Shown piece by piece: positions 1-11,785 of a stretch of DNA of 64,000 nucleotides. A program made the translations under genes and the position numbers. Source of the DNA: Liolophura sinensis (lineage: Eukaryota > Mollusca > Polyplacophora > Chitonida > Chitonidae); assembly GCF_032854445.1 (NCBI RefSeq), contig NC_088295.1, forward strand, positions 46,303,385 to 46,367,384. The letters run 5' to 3'. The first letter of the stretch is position 1. Each line of letters begins with the position of its first letter. A model generated the notes under the pieces. The model ran no database searches. It was not told the origin of the DNA and was given only the letters and a program-made list of their open reading frames with translations.

Positions 1-1
1 A

Positions 2-202
2 TATTTAAAATTTTCCAAACAAGAAGCAGCAGCAGTTGTAAATGAGATCAGCAGCCTCCAGTGAAATACTAATGCATGGGAGGCTTTGACTGAATCCAAA
101 TCGGAAATATTCTGCCAAATATATGAGGAACATTCCAAACTGATTATTAAACAAGCCAAGAATGTTCTTGACAAATATAATCTACAATATATGGAAAAGT
201 AG
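2..202 (+). pseudogene. Possible broken coding fragment at the window edge
   Basis: One frame reads 20 codons from base 2, a TGA at 62-64, then 46 open codons ending in TAG at 200-202. The residues look protein-like, helical and charged (for example EALTESKSEIFCQIYEEHSK, then AKNVLDKYNLQYMEK) and could be the C-terminus of a gene or retrocopy running in from the left. I do not recognise the protein. It may equally be chance, since 46 open codons is not rare. Confidence 0.3.
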
Positions 203-3200
203 GCAGTTTTCGTTTTACCGTTCAATACGAGTAATGTACTAAACTATAACAGGTAAAAGCTTAATGATCTCCTTTAGCCTGACTCACCCAAGTGACAGTG
301 TGTGACGGTTGGGGGGGGGGGAACACTTTTCCCGAAACACTTTTGAATACACATTTGTTACATTTATTATATATTTATTATAGAAATTCTAAACGTTTTT
401 TCACTTTAATTTCCTGTGGATTTATACTCTATATGAGATTGTCCCAGGTAGGTAATGTGCCTGGTGGCAAAGCGAGGGTACGAACTGCCGTAAATGACAT
501 TTACCGAATTGTCTGAAAGGTCTGTTGCGCCTTAATTAATGTCAAAGACACCTGGACATTATCACACGGTAATTAAATAGCTCTGATAAAGGTTAGTTCA
601 CGGGATGTCTCTTGGAGGTAGTATACAAGCAAAGGTAGAATCGATCGTGCCCTGTCGTCATGGGAAGAGAATTACGGATCAAACATGGCAGGAGATTACC
701 TCTGTTCTGTCAGTGGCCATTACCAGTTACGTGCGACAAACGGGAGTTCATTAGCGCAAGTTCATAAGACTGGTCAGTATCCATCAAGAGAAACCTTTGA
801 TCAATATAGGCCGTCTTACCACATAAAGTGATCAAGGGATGCATGTTGAAGGCAACGTGACTTTGTAGTTAAATATATGAGAAAAAGCATGTTAAACTTC
901 CTGTTAGTTTAGAACTGAAGACTTCAAAATAAGTAGCGGAAAATGTGTTGCAGTTGACCAACTATTGATGGTCAATGCGCTGTTTTAACTATGGACTTCT
1001 CGCAATAAAATAACTAATTTGGGAAAAAAATCAATCTGAGATGCGGTCACAGTAATAATAGATGGTTATTCTCTTCGCAGATTCGCAAAGCTAAAGTGTT
1101 TGTGAAAATATATTTACGAAACCCCTCTAACTGTGACTGAAGACAGTTAAAATTGAACTAGATGAATGTCTTATATAGTACAAGGAGGTGCAGTGACGAC
1201 ATTAGTGGAGAAGAAAGCATAAAATCATGCCAAAATCAGATGAAAGAGCGTGCAAACTTATCACGCAAAGACAATACATACATTTGAGGTAGTCTCTAAT
1301 ACCTACCATACAATTACTTTCTTCAGTCCTGTTCCCTTTAAAGTGAACTTAAAGCCTGCCACACTAAATATGAATTAACTAATAAAGTAATATTCCAGAA
1401 ATGTTCTAAAAGTATTTTAAAAAATTCTACACCACTTATCAACATTATATATAGCAAATGATCGTCAGTGCCTTTCAATTCAGTTGGTGACACCATTTGC
1501 TCAGGTTATACCTATCTAGAGTGACGTCACAAAACCTATGAGCTATCCCATGCCATCGGTATTAAACAGTGTGATAATGAGAAAATACAAATAAAAACGC
1601 CCGATATCAAACCAAAGAGTATCAACTTTGTTCCGTGTTTAAAGGACCGATGTTTCATTTAGGTTGGCGCTCGGGGAGTTAGGGCTATTTGTGTACACAA
1701 GCGTCGTGTTTTAGCGATCCTGCTCGTCCTCGTCTTCCAGTGTAAGCATTAGGCCTAGCTGGCTGTACCGACATCAGGAAATTTAACGAACATAGCACGA
1801 CCTTCTGATTGATAACAGACTCTTTCATGCAGATTTTGGGAAAATTTTCGTAATAAACTTGACTTCGCTGAGGAAAAGTAATGTCAGCTTTCTTGCTAGC
1901 TCAAGCTAATAAGTTACTGCAGTCTCCTGCCAAACATGTACACATTGTGACACTAGCAGCCGTTCTCAATTCCCTGCTCATAAATGTGTGGTTGAAAATG
2001 CATCAGTTTAAAACTTAAACTTACGCAAAATCCGATTTATTGCATCGATATCTGTCTATCCACTGTAAGAAACCACGCTGATAACTGTGTCCTGTACCTT
2101 TTTTTCTATGTATATATACCGGCAGACTTTATGTTCACTTTAAACAAAAATCGCAAACAATATTGAAGGCCACATTTACAATCAACTTTTTGCACCCTTT
2201 CATCTGAAGTTTATGCATATTTATGTTTTCTCCATCTTTAACATTTTTTCACATTAGTACACTGGAAAAACAGGAAGGAACAATACAATTCTTAGCTAAC
2301 AGGCCCAATTTGGTTTAGGCGGAAAAGGCTCCCTACTCGTCACGACAACATACTATGTATCAGTTCTGACGAAAGCGTATACATATTGTGAGCGGTCCTT
2401 GCAAAGTACACGTATTTCTTAATGGGAAGCGCTTCTTCCATGGACATACCATAAATCAACATCCCACCCACCAGGATATCTGCCAACAAGTGGCCCTTCC
2501 CTCAACCGGAGCTGCCTTTGTGCGATCGATGGCTTAAACCATTACACGCAAGACAATGGTAAACACAAGAACAACGAGATGTCTTCCATTTCTCTGTCCA
2601 AATGTCAACGAAACCTCTGTGGAAATGAAAATACCAATGTGTCATGTTTGGCCTACAGCCATGCATCAGCTTCCACAATAAGACGCTGTATCCATGTCAT
2701 AACGCGCTAATTTACAAGGTCCGTATGTATATAGTCAGATAAATGGCCTATAAATAGTGCTGAAAACGTTTGGATTACCTCTTGTTCATCTGGCAGCTTT
2801 AATCACAAGGAAGAAGAAGAACTTTCAGGCTAATAAATCAATTTCAGAGACGACGTGAAATACGTGAATTCGATGAACATGGTAAATTCAACGAAATAAA
2901 GTACAATGTTGTCAAAACACATTTAATCTGTAAATGGAATTGGATTTGCAGGAGATGGGTAAATTTATGTACTCAAATTTGTTCATCTGGGACGATAGAA
3001 GATGGATTGTGTACGGTTCAGCCATCTTGAGATTGAAACACACATGAAGGCATTTTATGGAGTAAAATCAACATTTATGGAAGTGCTCATGTTGGAATAG
3101 TAAAAGTAACAAAAAATCTGTCATTAGGTCGTAATAATTGGTACGACCTTTTTAGTTTTTAAAATGCAAAAGATTGGCATATTTTGAAGTAATATAGTAT

Positions 3201-3315
3201 TCAAGGACCAATTTTGGCGTCTTCCACACGGGTAGACAAATAGGTCATTGGAAGCTGATGATTACTACGCCATATAGAAACACCACAGACTGGATAGAAA
3301 CAAAATACAAGCGGG
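203..3315. other. Stretch without a recognised gene
   Basis: An 11-base G run at 311-321; otherwise AT-rich sequence with no exon, RNA gene or repeat copy that I could recognise. Confidence 0.4.
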
Positions 3316-3598
3316 ATAATAAGCTGGAACTCGACGAGATTCGCAAGATTTTAACTACGCCAAATGAAATTCAAATCACCTCACTGAAGCAAGATATTAA
3401 CTGTATTATAAGCTGGAATTCGTCGAGGCTGAGTAATTTGTAATTATGTACCTGGCACATGAAACTGACAACAGTGAAATGAAGCAAGGTGCAACCTGTG
3501 GAGCACGCTGGAACCCGTTGATGCCCAGTAATTTGTAGTTGTGTACCTGGCAAATGAAGCTCATAATATTGAAGTGAAGAAAGGTGCAAGCTATATTT
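3316..3598 (+). repeat. Tandem repeat, ~89-94-bp unit, three copies
   Basis: AATAAGCTGGAACTCGACGA, ATAAGCTGGAATTCGTCGAG and GCACGCTGGAACCCGTTGAT open copies near 3319, 3408 and 3502. Copies 2 and 3 share GTAATTTGTAATTATGTACC, TGGCACATGAA and GAAGCAAGGTGCAA. Copy 1 is more diverged. Confidence 0.8.
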
Positions 3599-5924
3599 TA
3601 GTGCTTCGCCGAGACACTAAAATATTGTCTCCAATGCTCCTCCAGCCATAATATACATCACTGACGGTTACGATGTTGTACAAGAACAGTTACTTCCCTT
3701 TGCTATGTGACGTCACTACGAAAAGATGTGAAGTCATGGTACGGTTCAGCGCTGAGCGGAAATTAGTAATAGAACAGAAATTACTTAACGTCAATAATTA
3801 AATGCTTCATGTTTTAGGGAGATTACAATGTTGTGAAAAGTGCCAGTAAATGGAATGGAGTGCCAGCAGTTTTTCCTGAACTGTCAATGCATCGAGTTGG
3901 CAATCGGTGACGTCACGCAATAAAGATAGGTTGCTCAGTCATTTAAACGTCACAAGGAACACAGCTTAGTTAGGGGCTGAAGCAATTAGAATTATAAAAC
4001 TCTGAAGCTCACAAGTAGTAATTAACAATTCCTTACATTTATCTGGGTCCAAAAATTAAAGTTACTTGTTGAAGTTTGACCTTTACAGGGTAAAATCAAA
4101 AACCGTAATCACAACACAAAGTGCGATATTGTAAATCCCAATCTTTAAAATCATGAAACGTAAAGACTACACAAAGTGTCATAATGTAAATCCTTGTAAT
4201 AATGTGTAACAGAATAATACCCATTTACCTGTAGTCAAGAGAGTCGTGGCAACGCCTCGCAAGCAAGTTTAAAACATTCAAACCGAAACAATAACGGATA
4301 AAATGGCGCCGTTTGCAAAAAATCAAACAAACAAAAAAGAAAAAAAACACCCTTGTGATTGATTGATTGGCATTTTGATTGAAAAATGAAATGTCAGTTA
4401 AATGAAGTTAATCTCTAATAAAGTCGAGAAGACGTAAAACGGAAAATTATAACTGGCAACAACTCAATTCATCACGTGACACCATTCCATCCAAAGCTTG
4501 TACTCTGTAGAATGATGTGCGTGGCTATGTCCACGACAGTATCAGCCATGACATATGCTTTTCTAACCAAGAAGTGGAGGTAGCCGGTACGATTAGGCCT
4601 AAATGATTTCCCCAAAATCGACCTACAACTCGGCAAATCTTTCTAAAACTATCACTCACTTAAGAAATTTAATACTTAAGCCATATGAAGGTCCATCTCA
4701 ATTTACTGTAAAAAAAAAATGACAGAGCACAAATTTGGCGCGGGGAATAACTGTTCAATGAGAAGAAACTAGGTGAAATATAACACTCGGAAATATTTTG
4801 GCAAGTAATAACCCTTTTTTACCTCCTCCGCTGGAGAGGTGATTATCCAGCATTGGCGTACGTGCCACTGTGAACGTCCATGTGTTGATTTCAAGACCGA
4901 TGGCCTAAGGGCTATATTTTTAAAGCATCGCTCATGTATCGCTATTGTAATGACAAGTGTCCCTTGGTGGCAAACCTTGGTGAGAGTCCCCAGTGCACTG
5001 CCAAGACTTTTCCCCAAAAAGGATAATAAAAGTTCTGTCATGCATGTGTCCAATGGTATATAATACCATGTCATGCCCAGAGCTACTACAATTATCAGCT
5101 TTTTTTGCCAAAGCGAAACAATTTCCATGACGGTGGCCATTTGGATATAAAAATACCATTAAACTCGACATGAGACTGTTAGTTAATAAAAGTCATGTCC
5201 CTTACCACAGAGCTAAGAGCTCATTCCTGTGTATTTTTTTTCTCTTCATTTAACTGTTCCATTTCCTCAAAAGGACTAGACTATGAAGCCATAACATCAC
5301 AGTCCAATTGCCACTCTACGCCGACAGGGAAGCTCTTCCCACACCTCTGAACCTTTAACGAAGCAATAACTGCATATCAGTCAAATTTTGAATCAAATTG
5401 GTTTCTTCTCGCGTGGCATCATCCTCTGGGAATAAGGACCGAGTTTTATATCCACAGCCAACACATTACGAGGATATTGAGCTTTCAGCGTACAAGCGTT
5501 AAGACACGCAGTCGAGTTAAACCCTAGGGGAATTCGTACAGGCTTTGACCGCAGAGATATGTGGCAGAAGAAATTAGTCTACCTTACAATACTGTTAGCG
5601 TGTTGATTAAAGCCGTAACACTCAGGCTAAGGCTTGCCTCTGTGACCCGCGACGTATATGTTATGTGGAAACAACACTGCCCCCCAAAAGTCCTCTCTAT
5701 CAAGGGGTTCCCAGGAAGTGTCATGGATGGTCAGGATTTTACATGTAAAACACTCTGGAACAGATGCGCTGATTTTTGGCAAAATTGGTTTATCTGTTGT
5801 CCCCAACGCCTGCAATTCTGTTGGACACTGTAATGTAAAATTCTGCTTACGCAATCCACATTTCATTCTACCATTATTCGACGCTGAACTCTAGTTCCAC
5901 AGCTGGCAAGCGGCATCTCCCATT
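3599..5924. other. Downstream flank or 3' UTR of the synaptotagmin gene
   Basis: The part nearest 5924 should be 3' UTR, of unknown length. Overlapping open frames at 4769-5171 and 5561-5894 lie on both strands and have no recognised domain. Confidence 0.4.
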
Positions 5925-6229
5925 TTACTTCTGCAAAGGATGCCACATGGCAATGGCTTTTCGGTGATTTTGCATCATGTCCTGCCAATGGGTAGCACCA
6001 CTTCCGGGACGGTCTGGGCCGATGAAACACTGACCCAATATGTCACCGTGACCCAGTAGGTCGTGATCCAGAACCCCGAGTTCCAAGGAGACTTTAGGTA
6101 GAAGTTCTGTGGGAATATTGAAGACCAGGGCTTCGTTCCACACTGGAACAACGGTTCCTTTCAACACTGTTGTCTTTTTCCTTTTGATCTTCTTTCCTTC
6201 AATGATTAGGGACACGCGCACGTAAGGAT
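5925..6229 (-). CDS. Syt12: Synaptotagmin-12-like, coding exon 6 (most of C2B, C-terminus)
   Basis: Residues 307-407 and the stop codon (TAA, bases 5925-5927). The acceptor is a T-rich tract ending in CTCAG just before base 6229. The exon completes a split Asp codon (G|AT), giving DPYVRV. It carries the polybasic strand KKIKRKKTT, which in other synaptotagmins binds PIP2 and SNAREs; the third calcium loop with Asp361, Asp363 and Asp369; and the C-terminal WHPL motif associated with membrane docking. No AATAAA was seen on the minus strand between 5161 and 5925. The nearest variant signal noticed is TATAAA at 5445-5450, so the end of the 3' UTR is unknown. Confidence 0.95.
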
Positions 6230-8540
6230 CTGAGAAAAAAAAGAAATACGTCACACACACACACGCACATAAGCAAAATATTTACTTTTTTTAGTTAAAT
6301 ATACTTTCGAAATTCTATAAGAGAAATTGTTGATTTTCCTGCATTTAGAATGCATTGTATTTGCATTTAGTGTCATGTGAATGGCGGAAATGGTATTTTC
6401 GAGACTTCAAATAATAACACGTTGCCCAGTAAGCCATTATCAAAAAATATCAAATTAGAAATTTATTTTTCTCATATTCTTATTTGGTTTGATTGGTATT
6501 TAGCTTATTTTATTTTGAATAAAATTTCATTCATAATACGATGGTATGTAGAAACTTTTTAGTGCTGACTCACTAAAACGCCATGCCGTGGACACCAGAC
6601 ATGTCGTCACACCCAAACTCATACTAACAATGGGCCGTCCGATATTCGACCTATTCATGTAATGCTGAAAACCAAACGGGTTATTATACCAAGGTTATTA
6701 TACATCGGGACTGAAAACCGGATCTATCACTAAGAGGCAGACCCTCTCTTCTCTACGCCACCGGTCGAAGTTACACGGATAAGTTACATATTCCTTTGTG
6801 ATATCAGAGTTGAATCTTGTGATATACTCGCACTGCCCGTTTATTGTTGCAGAATAAGAAACGACAGCAACATTTGACGTTTTAATCGCGTACGGACGGA
6901 AAGAAGTTAATACATCCTATCAGTTGTAATAATGCCCTGATTCATGGCGAAGTGGAATTATATATCTCTGTTTATTAGTGGGGTTAAATTTCAAAATTAT
7001 TTGCTACAGTCATATCTGTAGACCAATCTTTTGTAAAAAATCAGGAAAAATCAGTTTTTTAATCTATAGTAATCATGGTTTGATTTAAAATAACACGGAT
7101 ATCTGTGTCCGTCGATAATCTTCTAACAACAGGTGGTACACTTGAAACTTTCCAGAACGTTATTTTTGTCCAGATAATAAAGACGTCATTCGTCCTTAAA
7201 TTCCATTCTGTGGCCAGAAGGTTTGTACAGGACGGGTATAATTTCTGAAAGCAATTTGCAGCAGCACTTAACAATGATTGTCAGCCAGGCACTCTGAACG
7301 CGGGGCGCTGTCGCTGATTGCAGGTGTTTGTAGCAGTAATAACTGATAAAAGTTACGAGTGTAGAGGAAGCGGACATTTGTGACGTCAATGTTGCCAGGG
7401 CAGTAGGCGTCGAAAGTTAACGGAAGGTGCTAGAAAACAGTTAATCTACAGGTATTATTGAACATTTAATACATGGTTTATTGCTCTGCATCCATCGGTT
7501 TAACACAAGGTGGAGGTGGGAAGAGAGGTAATTGGTTCAGCAAGATAAGCACTGCCTTCATGAAGGAAGTATAACGCCAACCAGGGCTTTTTTCTCGACA
7601 GATAATAATGAGCTTGTCCCTACCAGATGTAATTCAAGATACGATAAAAACGCATATTACACACAAATGTATTATTATTCAATAATTTTTCCTTTCCAAA
7701 AATTGTCAAACCGGAACTTTTCAATGGCAATAAAAAGCTTGGAACATGTCTAGCTGTTATATCTTCTTATCTTGCATATCAACTTGACTGGTTTTATAAG
7801 ACAACAATTAACACTGAAAATACAAGCTTTCCATGGTAAAAATCGTAACCATGTCTTCTTCGGAAGATCAGATTCATTAATGGCAAAAGTCTGATTTAGT
7901 AAATGCCTCATTAGTTTGACCTTGAGTTGTGTAAGTGAAATATATCACGAAAACAAAACTTCAGGAAGAAGAATAAATTGAGGTGAACAAGAAATCTAAT
8001 GACTAAATATACACTAGTATAAGACTAATACATGAGTATTTCACATCACGTAACCGTGGGTTCAGCTTTCTACATCGTAAACCAATCTGTTTTTTTCTGA
8101 TGCCAAATAACACCGCAATATGAGGGTAGGTCGCAAAAGAAGCTTGACATTAGTCGAAATGTGGACAGAACGTATGATTACGGTCTAGCAGTTTTAAGAA
8201 CGAGAAGGTGGCGTTACTGAAGAAAAAGTTATCGTTAGATATGTTAAATCTCGCCTTCAAATCGATGGCGTATCTGGAATTCTAGTGTGTTTTATTACAT
8301 CGTCTACAAGATCTGCGGCTCGTTGCCTGAATTCGAACCAGGCATGATTATAGATGAGTTAATTGGTAGCCTACCGCGGTCGGTTTCCATCTCCATTGAT
8401 GAACGGCCCGCTCACCATATGTATGTCAGCCTGTGTCTATTTTCTGAATGATGATCAACCCGTGCTCCCCTCCCCCCGTTCATAAACACTGAACCCGTGT
8501 TCATTTTGTCACTAACACAGCCTCGGAAATGACAACTCAC
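6230..8540 (-). other. Intron 5 of the synaptotagmin gene
   Basis: 2311 bases between GTGAGT at 8540 and CTCAG at 6230. The acceptor side has a short CA tract (about 6252-6266). I see no further exon and no recognisable mobile element here; short open frames at 7059-7389 overlap one another and show no domain. Confidence 0.8.
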
Positions 8541-8661
8541 CAGAAGGGGTCGCCATATTGGGTACCCTCAGTTCTTTAGCCTTCATGATGACAACCGTCA
8601 GTCTTTCGGCTGTCGGTAGGTAACTCAATGACACCAGAAGCTCACCACACGTCCCACTGGC
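8541..8661 (-). CDS. Syt12: Synaptotagmin-12-like, coding exon 5 (start of C2B)
   Basis: 121 bases encoding residues 267-306 plus the first base of codon 307. It is too short to stand out as an open frame. The acceptor is a poly-T tract ending in ACAG; the donor is CTG|GTGAGT. The translation contains GELLVSLSYLPTAERLTVV, the first strands of C2B and the most SYT12-like stretch of the protein. The first calcium loop reads VPNMATPSD: the position of the usual first Asp ligand is Asn301, six residues before Asp307, the same spacing as in synaptotagmin-1. Confidence 0.93.
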
Positions 8662-9009
8662 CTGTAAAAAAAAACAATAATTTATTTATTTATATGTTTG
8701 ATTGTTATTGTAATAAAGTACTCAAAAATTTTTCACATAAACAATGGTGGTTAGTTTCATAGGCAGTGGGCCCGATACTGACGAACTTACCCACTTGTGG
8801 CATACAGATGCACCATATTGGTGGAACACAAGTTATTTGCAGTGAACGTCTTCAGATCACTTGTTGTCGCCAGGACCCCACACGCCGGGAGAACGAGGTA
8901 ATCCATAAAATTACCTGTCCGTGACAAGTTTTGAAACCTATCTATCCTTAAAATTGGCCAATTCTGTTGCGCATTTTATCACCACATCATGTATTCTTAA
9001 AGGTTTTAC
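8662..9009 (-). other. Intron 4, short, with a family C fragment
   Basis: 348 bases, the shortest intron of the gene, from GTAAAA at 9009 to ACAG at 8662. About 8793-8865 resembles the family C body (CATATTGGTGGAACACAAG, then GTGAACGTCTTC), so part of this small intron is old SINE-derived sequence. An (ATTT)-rich stretch lies near 8678-8692, next to the acceptor. Confidence 0.75.
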
Positions 9010-9323
9010 CTGTATACATTTCTGAAGGTCGCACCACATCTCCACGCTTGTGCTAACATCAATACGATTCATGTCGACAGTCACCTCCCCAATTGCCTCA
9101 TGGCGGGAAAACTTGTCGTAATCAAATACCAGGAAATGTATTCTCCTGTCGTGGAGGTCATCGAAGGGAATTGGAAACTTGAAGTACTCGTTATAAAATG
9201 GATTCAGGGTTTTCCTTTTAACCGAAGATTGTCGAAGTCTGTCGTCCACTTCCGGTCGTAGAAGGAGTTTCACGTACGGGTCGCTAAACCCACCAATCAT
9301 ATCCGATGGTGGGAGATCTTGAG
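9010..9323 (-). CDS. Syt12: Synaptotagmin-12-like, coding exon 4 (C2A)
   Basis: Residues 162-266. The exon starts by completing a split Ala codon (G|CT) and ends in phase 0 at Gln266 before GTAAAA. It supplies most of C2A: loop 1 with Asp169 and Asp176 around DMIGGFSDPYVK, the RKTLNPFYNEYF strand, and loop 3 FDYDKFSRHEAIG with Asp229, Asp231, Ser234 and Glu237. These match the calcium-ligand positions of synaptotagmin-1, with Glu in place of the fifth Asp and one extra residue in loop 1 (seven residues between the two Asp instead of six). The domain closes with WCDLQ. Confidence 0.96.
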
Positions 9324-9444
9324 CTAAAATAATGGAAAAAAATACTACTAAATGTTCTTCCAGGGTATTACTGGCTATTTGGTATACTCTTGTTTTGACC
9401 CGTTTGCACAAGAGCATTTGTATATTCCGTGGGTCTACAATATA

Positions 9445-9835
9445 AAGACTTCAGCATAGAGAGTAAATTCACAGCAAGTGTGACATAGTTGTTATAGTTG
9501 GAAAATGGTCACACGTAACGGGTTAAATACGAATTCTAACTGCTCATGTAAATGCTTAAAAAGTAACAAATTACACATTTCCTAGCACCATGGCTTAAGC
9601 AGAATTAGGTAAAAAATGAAATGATTTTAATGGCAATATATTTGTGGTCGCAACCTAATAGTTGGTCGTGGGTTTCCCCCGGGCACAAGCCCAGATTCCA
9701 CTCATCACATAAACCGCCGTCGTATAAGTGAAATATTCTTGAGTATGGCGTAAAACACCAATCAAATAAATAAATAAATATTAGAGGTCACTGCTCTAGA
9801 ACTACGCAAAATGCTGTGTTATCATCACAGCCGCA
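9445..9835 (-). repeat. Family D dispersed repeat, interrupted by a family A fragment
   Basis: Read on the minus strand, the segment 9640-9445 contains CTAATTCTGCTTAAGCCATG, CATGAGCAGTTAGAAT, ACGTGTGACCATTTTCCA and TTTACTCTCTATGCT, in the same order as the copies at 18912-19172 and 20630-20890. The other end of the repeat (TAGAGCAGTGACCTCTAATA on the minus strand) lies at about 9781-9835, on the far side of the family A fragment at 9655-9780. The family A sequence therefore inserted into an existing family D copy. Confidence 0.7.
9655..9780 (+). mobile_element. Family A SINE, 3' part
   Basis: Contains GGTCGTGGGTTTCCCCCGGG, GCCGTCGTATAAGTGAAATA, a GGCGTAAAACACC block and an AAATAAATAAATA tail. 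The tRNA-like head is missing. The core resembles the widely conserved Nin-type SINE domain as I remember it; this was not compared. Confidence 0.8.
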
Positions 9836-11524
9836 GGCAAAATTACTTCACTTGTATTCCGATGGCCAGCATTGTCGTTGGAGGGCACCTTTTGAGGCCT
9901 GCGCGAAACCACATCATATAAAATATTGAACATGGAAAACCCACGAATAGTAGGCCGGTTGTGAGCGAGTGGGCAAAGGAAATAGTAAAATATGCTTAAC
10001 AAAAGCGTCTAAAAAACCGGTATACATGTTGGTAAACAAAAAGTATAGCCCAAATCTGACTTACAAGCCAAAGATGACATGCAGCCATGGACATCAACAA
10101 ATACATTCGCACCGTACATTCCAATCCCAGCAAGTGTTGTAAAAAGCTGAGTGTCGCCAAATTTCGAAACGGCAAATTAATAATGACTGCTTTCCGTGAA
10201 CCCAAAAAAGTTACTTCTTTTTGTGTGAAACCGTCTTGATTTCATGCTTAACTTTGGTACATATATTTTTGTTGGATGGGAGAGAGGGGATTCGGTTTAT
10301 GGGTTCGTTATATATTTTTTTCTCAAGAACTTCAACCCTGTCCTTCAGTATCGAACTTAGAAACATATAATGTCATCTACCACGTGGTAGAGCTAACGTA
10401 TAAAATGTCAAGGCCTGATTGTTAGCTGTTTTTTCCCGGTGTTTCTCATAAAACAAGTAATGAGACAACAAACGGAAGTAATACCGGGCTAACAGGAAAA
10501 AACAAAAACAAAACAAATATTTATTTGTTGTGTAATATGTTGTCGTCTACAAACAATTTGGTGTCGGACTGTTTCGAATGATCCAGGATAGATGTATGCT
10601 GGCAGTTTATAGCGGACGGCCTCCGGGGCAAGACACACGACAGTAATAAAATTAGTACTCATTTATGTGAGAATTTCCTCTCCGCCAGACGGCGCCCGGT
10701 GGCCATCCCGGAAGCGGAAGCTGTACTGACGCCATAAATCTCTGAATTTAGATCATGTCCTCTTTGCAATCGGATAAATTGGCCAGTGGGTGCCATATAG
10801 TCCCTTTGAAGCCGTAAGCCAAGTCGTCCTTTAGAACGTTTCAAATTATTAACGCTTCAAAAAGAACGTCTACAGTAAAGAAAAACAGACAAAAAAGGAA
10901 GAGCGAGTTATTGGCGTACCATTTAAAAGTAACTCAAAGCACGGGGGGCTTCCTACAGGCTCATCAAGTCTTTTTCTCGCAGTCACGTATGGTCTCTACT
11001 CCGGATAAATGTTGTACTAAGGCCTACTGGAAATTACTTCCTGTCCAACACTAATGAGACATGTCACATTTGGGCTTCCGTATTTATTTATATATTTCCG
11101 CTAGGTGGAGGAAACCTCAAAAATTAGCTGCGAGATAAAATACGGCGGATGTACACGACAAAAGACTGTCAGCACAATTACAAGTGACAAGGCAGCAGAA
11201 AGGAACTGAGAAAAAAAACGGTGTTAAGCCATAGGGTTACTATATGGGGAAAAACAGACCATCACAAGCATGATTATTTGAAACGTGACCATCCTTTGAA
11301 CTGATTACTTTTATAAGACAATGTCATTAATTACATTTAAACATGACATTAAAAGACAACTGATTCGTTTATGCACTGACGAAAAAGAAAATAGTGCATC
11401 TTTCTGCAAAAACAAAGGGATACACTAGAAATAAGTGATTAGTTTCCACACACATTTCTTTTACACTTAATAAACGTGTCCCTGTGTATATTCATAAAAG
11501 TATGTTTAGTAATTAAACTATGTA

Positions 11525-11785
11525 CGTATGCTTGGTGTTTACGTGCTACTTAGCAATTTTTCAGTCAAATGACGACGAGGAGTCAATAGCTGTGTCTTCA
11601 TGTTACAGGAGGAGCCCATGCCGCCAAAGTGCTGTCGCCACTGAAGCACTATGTCCAAGACACCAGACATGACACCGAACCCAGTGACATTATACTGGCA
11701 TTGGGCGAACCAGTCCTGTTTAATTTCTCTAACCTGTCCGCGTTGAACGCCAAGAAAGGCAGCAACAAGTATCATTTATAAAGTC
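11525..11785 (-). mobile_element. Family B-related element
   Basis: Shares with 33205-33480 and 33815-34030 the ordered blocks TTTTTCAGTCAAATGACGAC, CCAGACATGACACC, CCAGTGACATTATACTGGCA, CCAGTCCTGTTT, TTGAACGCCAAG and AAGTCTTTGGTACGA. The order corresponds to a family B element on the minus strand. The tRNA-like head is not clear at the right end. Confidence 0.7.

Noticed and set aside
62-64. In-frame TGA read as selenocysteine
   Set aside because: No selenoprotein context or SECIS-like element was seen; a broken or chance frame is simpler.
4769-5171. Open frames on both strands (74-123 codons)
   Set aside because: Overlapping frames in three readings, no domain, no splice context.
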